DNA of 64,000 nt from Tricholoma matsutake (GCA_026075535.2 AP026545.1:4030001-4094000), one strand, 5' to 3'; shown: positions 1 to 11,465, counted from the first letter of the stretch. Notes: generated by a model from the letters alone, not told the origin. A program made the numbers and translations.

Positions 1-1375
1 CCTTGACATAAAAAGTGTGTTCCCCAGCATAGACATTGGCTGCCTAATTCACAACATGAGAAAGTGTGGCATCCCACAGGAACACACCAAGTGGATAAAA
101 AGATGACTACACAACAGGCAAACTACCCTTTCATTTGATGACCACCAAACAGAAGCTTTTACAGTAGCAAATGGCCTGGATCAGGAAGATCTGCACTCAG
201 GAATCTCCTACCTCATATACAATGCTGACCTGCTTAAAATCCCAGACCCCAAAGCAGGGGAGCACATCCTGCTTTTTGTCAACAACACGGAAGTTGTAGT
301 GATGGGTAGCAACTTCACAAATATGCATGAGAAGATTCACAGTATAAGGAACTGCACAAATGGCATCTTCAATTGGGCCAAGCTACACAATTGCGAATTT
401 GGAGTAGAAAGGTTCCAGCTCCTCAACATCACAAGGAAACTGATACCGAACCCAATAAACCCAAGGAAGAAGATCCCAACACCACAAAGAGCACTACTGC
501 TAGGCAATCAACATATCCCATCAAAAGAAATGGTGAGATTCCTGGGCATAATCATCGACAACAAATTAAACTGGAAGGGACAATGCATGGCCACCCTAGC
601 AAAGTGACAAGACTGGGTAATCCACTTTAGTAGAATGGCACAAGCATCCAAAGGAGCACATGCTCAGTATCTCCGACAAATATACCTATCCATTGCAGTC
701 CCATGAATGCTATATGCCACTGATGTCTTCCTAATGCCCCAACAGAACATAGGCAAGAGAACAAGGGATGGAAAGTCAAACAAGCCATGCTGAGGAGACT
801 CACCTTGGTACAACAATGAGTGGCAATCATGATCACTGGAGTCATGACAACCACAGCCACAGATATAGCAGAAGTCATGGCAGGACTGATGCCCTTCCTG
901 CTACTAGTGGACAAATACTGACATCGTGCCACAATGTGCCTGGCAATGCTACCACCTGCACACCCACTACACAAACCAGTCCAGAATGCAGCAAACAAGC
1001 TAGTCAAATGGCACCCTACCCCACTACATGACCTCATGCACAGGTACAACATCCAACCACAAAACGTCGAGATGGTGAAAGCAGTGAGATACAACACTAG
1101 GTGGGGACCCAGAATAACAACATAAATTATAGTGGATGTCAACAAAGTTATAGAAGGGATAGCACGGGAGAACCCAGATGTCAACGTATTCACCAATGGA
1201 TCAGGCATGGAGGGAAAGATAGGTGCTGGGGCAGTCCTGTACAGGAATGGAAGAGTGAAAATGAAACTACAACACCAACTTGGCTCAATACAACACCACA
1301 CAGTATATGAAGGAGAAGGGGTTGGCGCCTTACTGGGCATGAAGCTGATAAGCAATGAATGGGGAATATGGTCAG
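1..1375 (+). mobile_element. LINE (non-LTR retrotransposon) remnant, RT and RNase H
   Basis: This is the 3' part of a non-LTR retrotransposon polyprotein. Base 2 onward reads LDIKSVFPSIDIGCL, an RT palm motif, and later YLIYNADLL and LLFVNNTEVVVMG near 270-305. An RNase H domain lies at about 1132-1375 in another frame (VFTNGSGMEGKIGAGAVLY, then YEGEGVGALLGMKL). The reading is broken by stops (TGA at about 104-106, TGA at 605-607 and others) and by at least one frame change. The RT catalytic pair, normally F/YxDD, is VNN, and the RNase H DGSG is NGSG, so both catalytic sites are lost through G-to-A type changes. It is open at the left window edge and is cut at 1375 by the LTR of element A. 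The family assignment from motif order is firm; the clade is not determined. Confidence 0.85.
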
Positions 1376-1801
1376 TGTAAGGGGACTAGGGGGGTGCCCT
1401 GTGTGTTTTTCCTATTTTTTATGTTTGTCCTATATTTTTCCCCACCTCATTTCCTTCTGTTCTTCATTTTCTATGATTTTTCCGGATTTTATTACTAATT
1501 TTCCCTTGCTATCATGTTTGTACATGTTGACACTTTTATATTTAGAGGCGGAGTACCCCTTCCGACACATACCCCTTGGTATGATGTCATTCGGCGGCCT
1601 TGATCCGCCTATCTCCGCCTTTTTCTATTTTTAGGTTATATTTGATTTTTGTTGTCTTCACATATACTGGGCATCAGCAAGGGGATCCTTAGAGTTTTCT
1701 CTTCGGATTTCCCTTTGCTAGGTGCGCCCCCAATCCCTGTATTATGTAGCATAATTTTAACTTTGGATTTCCCTTTGCTAGAGGCTTAGGTTGCCCTTAT
1801 A
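1376..1801 (+). repeat. 5' LTR of element A
   Basis: This is a 426-bp long terminal repeat, TGTAAGGG...CCCTTATA, ending in TA rather than CA. It differs from the 3' LTR (6998-7423) at about eight positions, all transitions, about seven of them at CpG sites. A TATA-like ATATAC is at 1662-1667. About 29 bp downstream, at 1691-1700, is AGAGTTTTCT, the exact reverse complement of the primer-site segment at 1804-1813. I infer that R starts near 1691. Confidence 0.93.
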
Positions 1802-1803
1802 GT

Positions 1804-1813
1804 AGAAAACTCT
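1804..1813 (+). other. Putative self-priming primer-binding site of element A
   Basis: AGAAAACTCT starts two bases after the LTR end and is perfectly complementary to AGAGTTTTCT at 1691-1700 in the LTR. No tRNA 3'-end complement (starting TGG) is seen at the LTR junction. Tf1/sushi-type elements prime reverse transcription with the folded-back 5' end of their own RNA, and this layout fits that. The mechanism here is inferred. Confidence 0.6.
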
Positions 1814-1967
1814 CCCCTAAGGCCCGAAAATTGCGAACGCGCTGCCCAAGATAGGCAGGTACAGACTGGACAACACTTCCCAAAGCTCCACAGAGTCCCT
1901 ACACACCGTTCCAGATAATCTCGCCTTTATTACACTGCCATTTTCGCCAAATGCGCTCCCTAGCGAC

Positions 1968-3087
1968 ATGGACACATCAGAACGCTTTGATGCGCTTGAA
2001 AGCGATGTTTCTGGAATGCGCGCGCACATCGACTCGCTTAAATCTATGATTGAAAACTTTGTTAGGACCCTCCAGGCTAACCCTACAACCAATAGTTCCC
2101 CCTTTACGACTCCAAGTGCACCCAACAATGACATTTTGCCAAACACGTCCACTAAGGAACGTGCCCAGATCAAACCGTCCCCCCCCCGCCAAATTTAATC
2201 GTGCACGTGCGCAGGGACGTGCATTCCTTAATTCCTGTGAGTTATACATTAGTCTCCAGTCGCATCAATTCATCGATGAGGCTGCAAAAATTTATTGGGC
2301 CTTCACATACATGAAATCTGAACGCGCCTATCTCTATGTGGACCATATCCTATGTCAAACTAAAGAACTCGGTTCTCTACCTTTCTCCACTTGGGGTGAC
2401 TTTCGAGCTGAGTTCGTATGCCACTTCTGCCCCCTCAATGAACACCACCGAGCAGTGACACGACTTGAGTCATCCGCTTACCACCAGGGACGTCAATCCA
2501 TGGATGACTATATCGATGAGTTCAAGGATTTGGTGGACATGGAAGGATATGGGAGTGGGTTACCAGTGGTGGTGAAGTTCCAATGGGGGCTCAACCGAGA
2601 AATTCAGGACCAGATTGCACAGATGTTGGAAGGGCGCCCAGCGGACAATGATATCCTTGCTTGGTATGAAGCTGCTTCACTCTGTGACGAGAACCAACTC
2701 ACAAATGTGGCGTTTAATGCTGCATTCCGTGCTCCAACTACCACTCATACACCCTACACCTTCAATTGAAGCCTCCCCTGCCCTAACCCCATTCCTGTTC
2801 GTCAAACTCCCACACCAGCCGTCAATGTCCCAGTACCAATGGATGTTGATGCAGCCCGCAGCCGTGCACGTAAGTTGGATCTCTGCTACCATTGTGGGGA
2901 ACCTGGACACAGGGCTGGAGCATGTCCCCATCGTCAGGATATCCACATGCTCACCCCCGAGGGATGAGATGAACTCCTGCAAGATTTGTTGGCGCTTGTA
3001 GATGTTGAGGAAGCGAAGGATCAAGTTGCAGAGGAGATTAAGTTGGAAGTTGTAGAGGAGCAGGATTTTCCTATTCGCAGCGAGTGA
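1968..3087 (+). pseudogene. gag: gag of element A, frameshifted
   Basis: This encodes the capsid and nucleocapsid precursor. The likely start is ATG 1968 (MDTSERFDALESD), giving a coiled-coil-like N-terminus, then a retrotransposon capsid region (YISLQSHQFIDEAAKIYWAF, about 2240-2700) and a CCHC zinc knuckle CYHCGEPGHRAGAC near 2884. A C-tract at about 2179-2187 has nine C where copy B has eight, which shifts the frame and stops translation at 2198; the second part continues in another frame from about 2050. Further TGA codons are at 2767-2769 (also present at this place in copies B and C) and near 2966. The terminal TGA at 3085-3087 overlaps the start of the pol frame. Confidence 0.85.
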
Positions 3088-6000
3088 ATCGTACGCCCTC
3101 ACTGCCTGTCCATAACTGCTTTGAAGTCTTGTCAGTTGAATCCCCAGAGAATGAATCCATTTCTGTGACTGCTCCCCTCTCTGACCCTTTGAAGTTGGCT
3201 AAAGACATACCTGCTCTCCCCATCTCTCCTTCTACTCCATGTCCCAAAATTAAATCATGGGAGCATAAACTACCATACAAGTATATTGTGGCATCCACTC
3301 CCTCTGCACATTCCTTAAACCTAGCCATCAAACTGCAGATGACCAACACTGGACAGATACTCGGTGTCTCTGCGCTCCTGGACTCTGGTGTGACTGGTCT
3401 CTTCATCGATTCCCATCTGGTACAACAACATCACCTAAATACTCGCTCACTCTCATGTCCGATACCTGTATATAACGTGGATGGATCCCCAAATGAAGCT
3501 GGTGCCATCCAAGAGGTTGCAGACCTGGTTCTCTGTTACAAAGATCATAGTGAGCATGCCCTTTTTGCTGTCACTCAATTAGGAAAGCAAAAGGTGATTT
3601 TGGGATATCCATGGCTTCGAGACCATAACCCAGAGGTCAACTGGCATACCGGGGAGGTTACCATGAGCCGATGTCCATCCCGCTGTCAGATGTGTTTCAC
3701 AGAAGCCAGGCAAGAATGTTGTGGACAGAAGGCAGCAATACGACGTACTCAGAAGTGTTGTGCTGGACCCCTGCCTATACCTGAAGTGGAATTGGAAGGG
3801 GTTCCTGATCTAATGCCGGACTCAGATGATGATGATGAGGACCCAGAGGAAGTGGAGGAGGGTGATCAGATCTTCTACACTGCGATTCACTCATCGCATG
3901 AGGTGTGTGCCACATCAAACATATCCCAATGCCTTGCCGAGGCCTTCCACAAAAACAACACTGCTAAATCCTCTACTAACTCCTTACTCCCTCATCTCCA
4001 TGAGTTTGAAGACGTGTTCTCCAAGGAGTCATTCAACTCTCTTCCTGTGCGCAAGCCATGTGATCACACAATCGAACTCACCCCCGGCGCAACCCCTTCA
4101 TCCTGCAAGGTCTATCCTCTCTCTCTGGAAGAACAACGGCAGCTTGACCAGTTCATCAACAAGCACCTGGCCTCTGGACGTATTCGACCATTGAAGTCAC
4201 CCATGGCCTCTCCCTTTTTCTTTGTCAAGAAGAAGGATGGCTCACTTTGACCAGTTCAAGACTACAGAAGGCTCAACAACATCACGGTCAAAAATCGCTA
4301 CCCACTACCCCTCATCTCTGAACTTGTAAACCAGCTCCATGGAGCCCGATACTTCACCAAGCTCGATGTCCGTTGGGGCTATAATAATGTGAGAATAAAG
4401 GAGGGAGATGAGTGGAAGGCAGCCTTTTGTACCAACCATGGTCTTTTTGAACTGCTTGTCATGTTCTTTGGCCTTACTAATAGCCCTGCCACCTTTCAGA
4501 CCATGATGAACGACATCTTCCATGACCTCATCCTCGAAGGCGTTGTCTGCATCTATCTCGACGACATCCTCATCTTCACTCGCACGGTGGAAGAGCACCG
4601 TCACATCACGTGCCTCGTCCTAGAGCGACTTCGACGGTACAAACTCTACCTTCGTCTGGACAAATGCAAGTTCGAAAGGACCAAGATCGAGTACCTCGGC
4701 CTGATTATCTTGGAGGGTCAAGTGGAGATGGATCCTATCAAGGTAAATGGGGTCACAGCTTGGCCAATGCCCATGAACAAGAAGGAGGTGCAGTCTTTCC
4801 TGGGCTTCATCAATTTCTATCGGCGTTTTATCAAGGATTTCTCACATCATGCATGACCACTGTTCGACTTGACAGGAAAGGAGGCATGGAGGTGGGATAA
4901 TGCACAACAGGAGGCATTCGAAAAGCTTAAGGAGATGGTCACTTCTGCTCCAATCCTTACCTTTGCTGATGATTCACGTCCTTTTCATGTAGAAGCTGAC
5001 AGTTCTGACTTTGCAATGGGTGCCGTGTTGTCTCAGCAGTCTCTGGAGGACCAGAAGTGGCATCCTGTTGTGTTCTACTCCAAAAGCCTTAGTGCTGTAG
5101 AGTGAAACTATGAGATCCATGACAAGGAGATGTTGGCAATAATGCGTGTGCTTGAGGAGTGGCGACACTTCCTCGAGGGTGCCCAACACACGGTGGAAAT
5201 TTGGATGGATCACAAGAATCTCGAGTACTTCATGACAGCCAAGAAATTGAACTGTTGTCAAGCTCGTTGGTCCCTGTATCTATCTAGATTCGACTTCTCC
5301 TTGCACCACCGTCCAGGTCGCAGCATGGGGAAGACCAATGCCCTATCCCGACATGCAGATCATGGGGATGGCAGTGGTGACAACCAAAACATTGTGCTGT
5401 TGCAGCCAGACCTGTTCACCATTCAGGCACTGGAAGGCATCGCACCCCAGGGTGAGGAGCAGGACATCCTACGTGACATTCGTCACGCAAACTGTAGCGG
5501 TTTACATGAGGATGTTGTCGCCCAAGCTGTTAAAGAACTGAGGAAGGGATTGACCCTTTCCTTACGTGCGGCAGAGTGGGCTGAAAAGGAGGACTTGTTG
5601 TATTTCAGGGATCGCATCTATGTTCCCAATGACCCAGACCTTCGCCGGCGCATCATATCCCAACACCATGACTCACAGATTGCTGGCCACCCCGGATGCT
5701 GGAAGACCTTGGAGCTCACCTCACAGAACTATTGGTGGCCACAAATGTCACGGCTCATTGGTCAGTATTGTTGCACTTGTGACCTTTGCTTATGCACCAA
5801 GGTTCCTCGTCACAAGCCTATTGGTGAGCTACACCCTCTTCCTGTTCCAGAGAGTTGTTGGGATGTCGTCAGTGTCGACTTTGTGGTGGAATTGCCAGAG
5901 TCAAACAGGTTTGATGCGGTGATGTGCACAGTTGACTCAGTGGGAAAACGCGCTCACTTCATTCCCACTCACACCACTGTCAGTGCCCTAGGTGCCGCTC

Positions 6001-6986
6001 GACTCTACCTCCACCACATGTGGAAATTACATGGACTTCCTGGTGCCTTCCTCTCAGATTGTGGCCCTCAGTTCATGGCAGAGTTCACTCGTGAGCTGTA
6101 CCGACTCCTGGGGATCAAACTCCTCGCTTCAACCACTTATCACCCACAAACCGATGGCCAAACGGAGCGAGTCAACCAGGAACTGGAGCAGTACATCCGC
6201 CTCTTTGTCAATGAATGCCAGGACGATTGGGATGATCTCCTTCCTTTGGCTGAGTTTGGATACAACAACCATGTCCATGCTTCCACTCAACAGACCCCTT
6301 TCCTCTTAGACACTGGACGACATCCACACATGGGATTTGAACCTCACCAAACTCCCTCACACATTGAGACAGTGAATGAGTTCACAGAACGCATGAGGGA
6401 TAGCTTGGAGGAGGCAAGGGCAGCCTTAGCAAAGGCGAAGGATGACATGGCGCGATTTTACAACCAACGGCACTCCCCAACCCCTCAGTACAAGGTTGGT
6501 GATCGAGTTTATCTTGACTCCAGTGACATCTCCACTACACATCCATCCAAGAAACTTGCTCATCGCTTCTTGGGACCTTTCCCCATTGTCAAGTGCATTG
6601 GAACACATGCCTATTGTCTACGCCTCCCAGCCTCCATGTCCAGACTCCATCCCATCTTCCATGTTGTCAAATTGCTTCCAGCTCCCCCAGATCCATTCCC
6701 GGGATGCCATTCACACCCACCACCACCACCTACAGTGATCGAGGGAGAACCCCAATATGAAGTTGAGTCAATCTTGGACAGCCGTTTGCGTCGAGGAAAA
6801 CTCCAGTATTTGGTACATTGGAAGGGTTATGGGTATGAGGAGAACTCATGGGTCAAAGAGTCTGATGTAAATGCCCCTCGGTTAATCAAGGAATTCCACC
6901 GATGGCACACTGCTGCACCGCGTCGCATTCAAGTCACGGACTTTGGTCGTATACAATTTCGAATGCATCGGGGCAATGCATCTTAG
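3084..6986 (+). pseudogene. pol: pol of element A: protease-RT-RNase H-integrase-chromodomain
   Basis: One frame runs from the GTG at 3084 to 6986, interrupted only by TGA at 4248-4250, 4854-4856 and 5103-5105; at the first two, copy B has CGA. Domains in order: aspartic protease ALLDSGVTGLFID (about 3373), RT with YLDDILIF (about 4555), RNase H (about 4870-5330), integrase HHCC zinc finger (HHDSQIAGHPG...CDLC, about 5660-5790) and DDE core ([40 protein letters not shown]), a GPF motif (FLGPFPIVK) and a chromodomain (QYLVHWKGYGYEENSWV, about 6800). It is in the -1 frame relative to gag. Apart from the three stops it is nearly full length. Confidence 0.92.
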
Positions 6987-6994
6987 AGAGGGGG
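6985..6994 (+). other. Polypurine tract of element A
   Basis: AGAGAGGGGG lies just before the 3' LTR (6998) and is the expected plus-strand primer site. The same purine run precedes the 3' LTR of copies B and C. Confidence 0.7.
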
Positions 6995-6997
6995 TGA

Positions 6998-7423
6998 TGT
7001 AAGGGGACTAGGGGGGTGCCCTGTGTGTTTTTCCTATTTTTTATGTTCGTCCTATATTTTTCCCCACCTCATTTCCTTCTATTCTTCATTTTCTATGATT
7101 TTTCTGGATTTTATTACTAATTTTCCCTTGCTATCGTGTTTGTACATGTTGACACTTTTATATTTAGAGGCGGAGTACCCCTTCCGACACATACCCCTTG
7201 GTATGATGTCATTCGGCGGCCTTGATCCACCTATCTCCGCCTTTTTCTATTTTTAGGTTATATTTGATTTTTGTTGTCTTCACATATACTGGGCATCAGC
7301 AAGGGGATCCTTAGAGTTTTCTCTTTGGATTTCCCTTTGCTAGGTGCACCCCCAATCCCTGTATTATGTAGCATAATTTTAACTTCGGATTTCCCTTTGC
7401 TAGAGGCTTAGGTTGCCCTTATA
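6998..7423 (+). repeat. 3' LTR of element A
   Basis: This is a 426-bp repeat nearly identical to 1376-1801, with the same ends. The sequence after 7423 is not LINE sequence, so the right flank does not match the left one. Confidence 0.93.
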
Positions 7424-7476
7424 AGGACCACGTAACTCATCACCACTTCATTGTTGATTCACCACCCTACATCCTC

Positions 7477-7622
7477 AGTTGTCTACCATCATTGGCTGAC
7501 CTCTGGGGACGTAAGTACCTATTGCATCTCATATACTACTATGTGTACTTACACCTACTAGACACATACATCATCTAGGTAATTCTATAGTTGTCTACCA
7601 TCATTGGCTGACCTCTGAGGAC
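7477..7622 (+). repeat. Pair of 34-bp direct repeats
   Basis: The units at 7477-7510 and 7589-7622 differ at one base and are separated by 78 bp. They may be remains of a mobile element cut by A's 3' LTR. No coding capacity was seen. Confidence 0.8.
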
Positions 7623-8343
7623 ACGCGTACATTGTCTAGGTTCAGTCTTACATGAGTAGATCCTTATGGAAAGTCACCCACTGAGAACTCGGAATTGGTT
7701 TACACTAGGGTCATTCACAGTAGACGAAATCAGTCACTTTCGCAACTGATTTCCAAAGTGATTTCAAAATGTTTTTTATTCCCAGGAGCACATGTGCCCA
7801 AATTCTGATCACATACTGTGACACATTGTTGGAACCCCTTTCGAGCCCTTTCGTCCTGTGCGGACTTTGAAATAAATAAGTGTTCGCTCATTGGTTGCAA
7901 CGGCGTAATACACCCTTTGTGTGCAACCACAACAACAACGAGGTTTTCTCAACTTTTTCTGTCCTGTTTGTTCTCGTACTTTGCACCCTCTTAGAAACCA
8001 ACTGTACGCAGAAATTTGAAATTCATTAATTTTGGTCACTTATGTTGTGTCGGGAACTGTCAACAGCGACGAGCTAGATACATGGCATTCATCCTAAGAG
8101 CTACCATGTACTGTAGTGGGGGGGAAAAACCATTAGAATACTCCCTTTGTGTCCTTGTCCACTGCGGCAAGCAATCTCTAGAGGTGTCGAGCAAACGTGA
8201 ACGCGCCTTCAGTGAACACGTGTCGGGTCCAGGCGGATCCGCGTGGGGCTGCTGACAAACTCCGCTCAGTATTAGAATCAGTAATGTTCACTCCAATAAG
8301 TATCGAGCCTGGTGATTTTAGCCTTCGGTGCTTTCCCGGGCCG

Positions 8344-8353
8344 GTCACGTGAC
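8344..8353. promoter_or_regulatory. CACGTG palindrome upstream of AOS1
   Basis: GTCACGTGAC is a 10-bp perfect palindrome with an E-box core, about 335 bp before the AOS1 start codon. Fungal bHLH factors of the Cbf1/Tye7 type bind such sites. A similar GTCACGTGA lies upstream of the PPR-like gene. Function is inferred from the motif only. Confidence 0.35.
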
Positions 8354-8686
8354 GTGTCTTATCGCAAACGACCCTGCCGCATCCCTTTCATCTACCCTCC
8401 TTTACAGGAATATGCATTTAAGTTTTACAAGAAACGTAATCTTTTCCTGGACATATGAATCAGAACAAAACGCTATTCTCGAGCACTTCTCATAGTTTGA
8501 TTTTTCCTGCATTTTTCCTGCCCCAGCTCGTAAAGCAAAACTGAGTAGACAGTTATCACAGTAGTCTATCAAATAATATCCGTGGGTATTCGTTAAGAAT
8601 TGGTACTGGAAACGAAAGTACGCGTCGGAACTTGCCGAGAACGCGTCAACTTCCGCAAGACGCCTAACATTCTCACTTCTTCTGCG

Positions 8687-10083
8687 ATGGGCCCTCACAT
8701 TCTTGAGAACAACTTAAAAGCTTCTGATGCCGAACCAAACCATGAACTAACGGAAGAGGAGGCCAGTCGGTATGACCGTCAGATGCGACTTTGGGGATTA
8801 GAAGCTCAACAAAGGTGTGTTATTATTGAGTCAACTGGCTTTAAATTCAGAAACCAACCCTAATGAGCATGATAGGATGCGAAATGCTACGATTCTCGTC
8901 GTGCGGCTCAGAGGGACTGCAACCGAGGCCATAAAAAATATGGTTCTCGCCGGTATAGGCAAATTAATCATTGTGGATAATGAAGAAGTTACCGAGGAAG
9001 ATCTCGGGGCAGGCTTTCTCTTCAGAGATGAGGATGTCGGAAAGAAAGTGAGATTTCCTTGGTCAAATTTCAGCTATTGCGGACATTTACTAGGGGTGTC
9101 TACATTAGAGACTTCTCGCCGCCAAACCAAGAGTTGAAAGCCTGAATCCCCTTGTAACTGTGGAGACTGTGTCGAATAAATCCGCCTTGGAAGGCGACGC
9201 TTTTGACGCGATCGTTCAAGCAGTTGATTTGGTATGTGTTACCGATTGGGATCGAGACGGTCTTGTCAGTGTGTCATCTCCTTCATCGTTGGCATTTTGA
9301 TCTTGGACCTTGTCTAGATCCGAATAAATGAAGTTTGCAGGCGATTTAAGAAACCCTTCTATGCGGGTGGTACTTTTGGCCTGCTTGGCTACATCTTCTG
9401 TGACCTCCTGAGCCATGATTACATTTCCCCGTGAGCCATACGGTGACAATTCGGAGAACCGCGAGCCGCTGAAGTCTATCTTCATTTCCTTGTGCAATGT
9501 TGGCAGGGACCGCTCGGCCATCAAAGAGAAGCCACAGAATATCAAGAAAACTGCTGTGTACACAACACTGGAGATGGCGCTACGTCATCGATGGTCAGGG
9601 TTGTCAAAGAGGCAGACTAAAGAAGTCAATCCTGTAGCATTGTTTTCTATTCTTGGTAAGTGCAGTTAAAAGTATTCATACCCCTCTTTTCACTTCTTCA
9701 AGCAATTTGGCAGTATCAGTCACTGCATGGCGGTACTCTTCCTGACACCGAAAGTGCTGCTCGTGAGCTAGAGACAATCGTCAATTCCCTGATATCAACC
9801 GCCGATGTCAATAAACAAGTTCTTACCAAAGCGCCTCAAGATCTCATTGAGTAGGCAGTCCTGCATGATTCGTTCTCAAACTTGGTTGAAAGTTTTTCTT
9901 CTATCAAGGTCAATGTCCACGACGGCAGCTCATGAATTTTCCCCGGTATGCGCTATAGTCGGAGGTATGCTGGCACAAGATATCCTCAAAGCCCTTGCTG
10001 CTCGTGAACCTCCGATCGCAAATTTTTTTGCATTCGACGGCAACACCGGAGGTGGTACAGTAACGCGAATGAATATGCCCTGA
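8687..10083 (+). CDS. AOS1: SUMO-activating enzyme subunit 1 (Aos1/SAE1-like)
   Basis: This is the non-catalytic half of the heterodimeric SUMO E1, which with Uba2 adenylates SUMO in the nucleus. The modelled exons are 8687-8814, 8876-9047, 9109-9264, 9318-9430, 9507-9655, 9703-9850 and 9909-10083, giving 346 residues, the usual family size. All six introns are GT-AG (47-76 bp) and phases close without a stop. Motifs: N-terminal ASRYDRQMRLWGLEAQQRMR, a ThiF nucleotide-binding region (RGTATEAIKNMVLAGIGKL), VCVTDWDRDGL, FYAGGTFGLLGYIFCDLLSH, SPVCAIVGGMLAQDILKALA, and the C-terminal FFAFDGNTGGGTV. As expected for Aos1, I see no catalytic-cysteine domain. The start is the ATG before MGPHILENN. 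It converges with the transcription-factor gene downstream. Orthology rests on remembered family motifs. Confidence 0.93.
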
Positions 10084-11465
10084 TCGCCCGATGCCATCAT
10101 TCATTTTAGTAACACGCGCTTGATCGTAATGTCAATATTGTTCATCTAGGGTAATGTGTTCGAGGGGTTTGCGGTTTGTCAAAGATGTCGCGGAGCACGA
10201 GGTATTTGTTCCATTTGCTTCAACATCAAAATTAGCCACAGCCCTCGCTCGCATATCCCTTATCGGAGCTCCATGCCCGATTTATTGTTGGCGCATGCGT
10301 TGACAATGGATCATTCGAATGTGCGAAGAACTGACTGCACAAGACTGGCCTTCGAAGTATCTCACATCTGCTTCTGCTTCTGTCTCCATCTGGTCCCCCA
10401 GCGATGAAGTTTAGTGCCTTTTCCTGCTTTCACCACGGATGAGTTGTCCAGTGGAGGGAAAGAAGCTTGCTCTAGCCTTTTTGATATCTTGGTATTTTCA
10501 CGGCTTCAGACGTCGACGTACTAGACATGCACTGTCTATGACATGATCTACTGGAAACACGATCGTGGAGATCTGAACTTTATTCCGTGGTGGGAGTTTT
10601 CTCTGATCCCGATGTATCTCTCAAAATGCCGACCAATCGTCTGTCATACCCTGGCTACTTATGAGAAGTGAAACTATTGAACTGGTGCTGTGCTACGGAA
10701 TGGTCTCCCCGTGGATGTCATTTCGGGAGATTTTGTGATATGGCGATTGTAGTGATCAGATTTTCGACAGCGTGGCTTGCGGTGTATTGATACTAGAGTC
10801 ATGGGAAGACCTCCGAGGAAAGGTCTTGGCATTGCGGAGACCTCGGGTCCAAAACTTCTAGGGGACGCCGTCATGTAGCCGTCATTGCACCTACTGCTGT
10901 CATGACTGCACTGGGCGAACGACAGCGACAGGCCGAGCGTCGCAATAGTCGATGCGAACACCGAGGATCGACTTGTAATGTAAACACAAGTACATCTCGG
11001 GAATTTCCAACCGACCTTTTTATAATGATAATGCGCCCGAGGGGACTTCCGTTTCTCAATCAGAACTCAGAAGTTGGAATGCATGGTACATTTTCGCGCC
11101 TTCAGGGTTGTGTGGCATGCCTCGTTTTCTGCAACCTCAGTGCGATTTGCGCCACGAAAGTCATCACACAATCATGTTCAAGTTCTACTTGGACTGAGCT
11201 CCAGGTGAATTGAACTATATGCACTAGTCTATGGAATAATTAACACACTGGATGAGCTTCTGCTCACAAAGTACCTTGGGTCATACGCGTTATGAGATCT
11301 ATTCTATGGTAGGACGATATGCTGAATTCCTTTCCGTGTAATGTACTATGAGAAAGTAACTAAAAATAACGCAATACATAATAGTTAAGAGTTCGAGACA
11401 TGCTACAGATGAGGATACGATCAGTAATAAAAATACAGTGCATACAATAAGTCCACGAAGGTCGC
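10084..11465. other. Intergenic region between convergent AOS1 and the Zn2Cys6 gene
   Basis: No gene was recognised. A stretch at about 10165-10285 has a protein-like reading (GLRFVKDVAEHEVFVPFAST) but ends at a stop after about 45 codons, and I could not connect it to anything by splicing. It might be a pseudogene scrap or chance. Both flanking genes end into this region. Confidence 0.5.

Larger units (their letters stand above)
1376..7423 (+). mobile_element. Ty3/gypsy chromovirus copy A (full length, degenerate)
   Basis: This is a 6048-bp LTR retrotransposon with two 426-bp LTRs, gag, and pol in the order protease, RT, RNase H, integrase, chromodomain. Integrase lies after RT, which defines Ty3/gypsy, and the C-terminal chromodomain marks it as a chromovirus. 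The LTRs begin TGTAAGGG and end CCCTTATA. The same family is present as B (51262-57296, minus) and C (29445-37691). The 5-bp flanks do not match (GTCAG on the left, AGGAC on the right): the left flank is LINE sequence and the right flank is unrelated. The copy has probably been joined by recombination or has lost one flank. Gag carries a 1-bp insertion and stops; pol has three in-frame TGA codons, so it is not autonomous. Confidence 0.93.
7424..8686. other. Non-coding stretch between element A and AOS1
   Basis: I see no convincing gene here. It holds a direct repeat of 34 bp with one mismatch (7477-7510 and 7589-7622, AGTTGTCTACCATCATTGGC...) and, at 7658-7683, the end of a repeat matching N1 (37702-37727, opposite orientation, 25 of 26 bases). 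The part from about 8000 to 8686 is probably the 5' region of the AOS1-like gene. A palindromic GTCACGTGAC lies at 8344-8353. Confidence 0.6.

Noticed and set aside
3060..3090. Canonical -1 slippery heptamer at the gag/pol junction
   Set aside because: The only candidate run (GATTTTCC) does not fit X-XXY-YYZ in the gag frame.
10156..10407. Protein-like reading downstream of AOS1 (GLRFVKDVAEHEVFVPFAST)
   Set aside because: It is short, stops after about 45 codons, and no splice model extends it. No recognised family.
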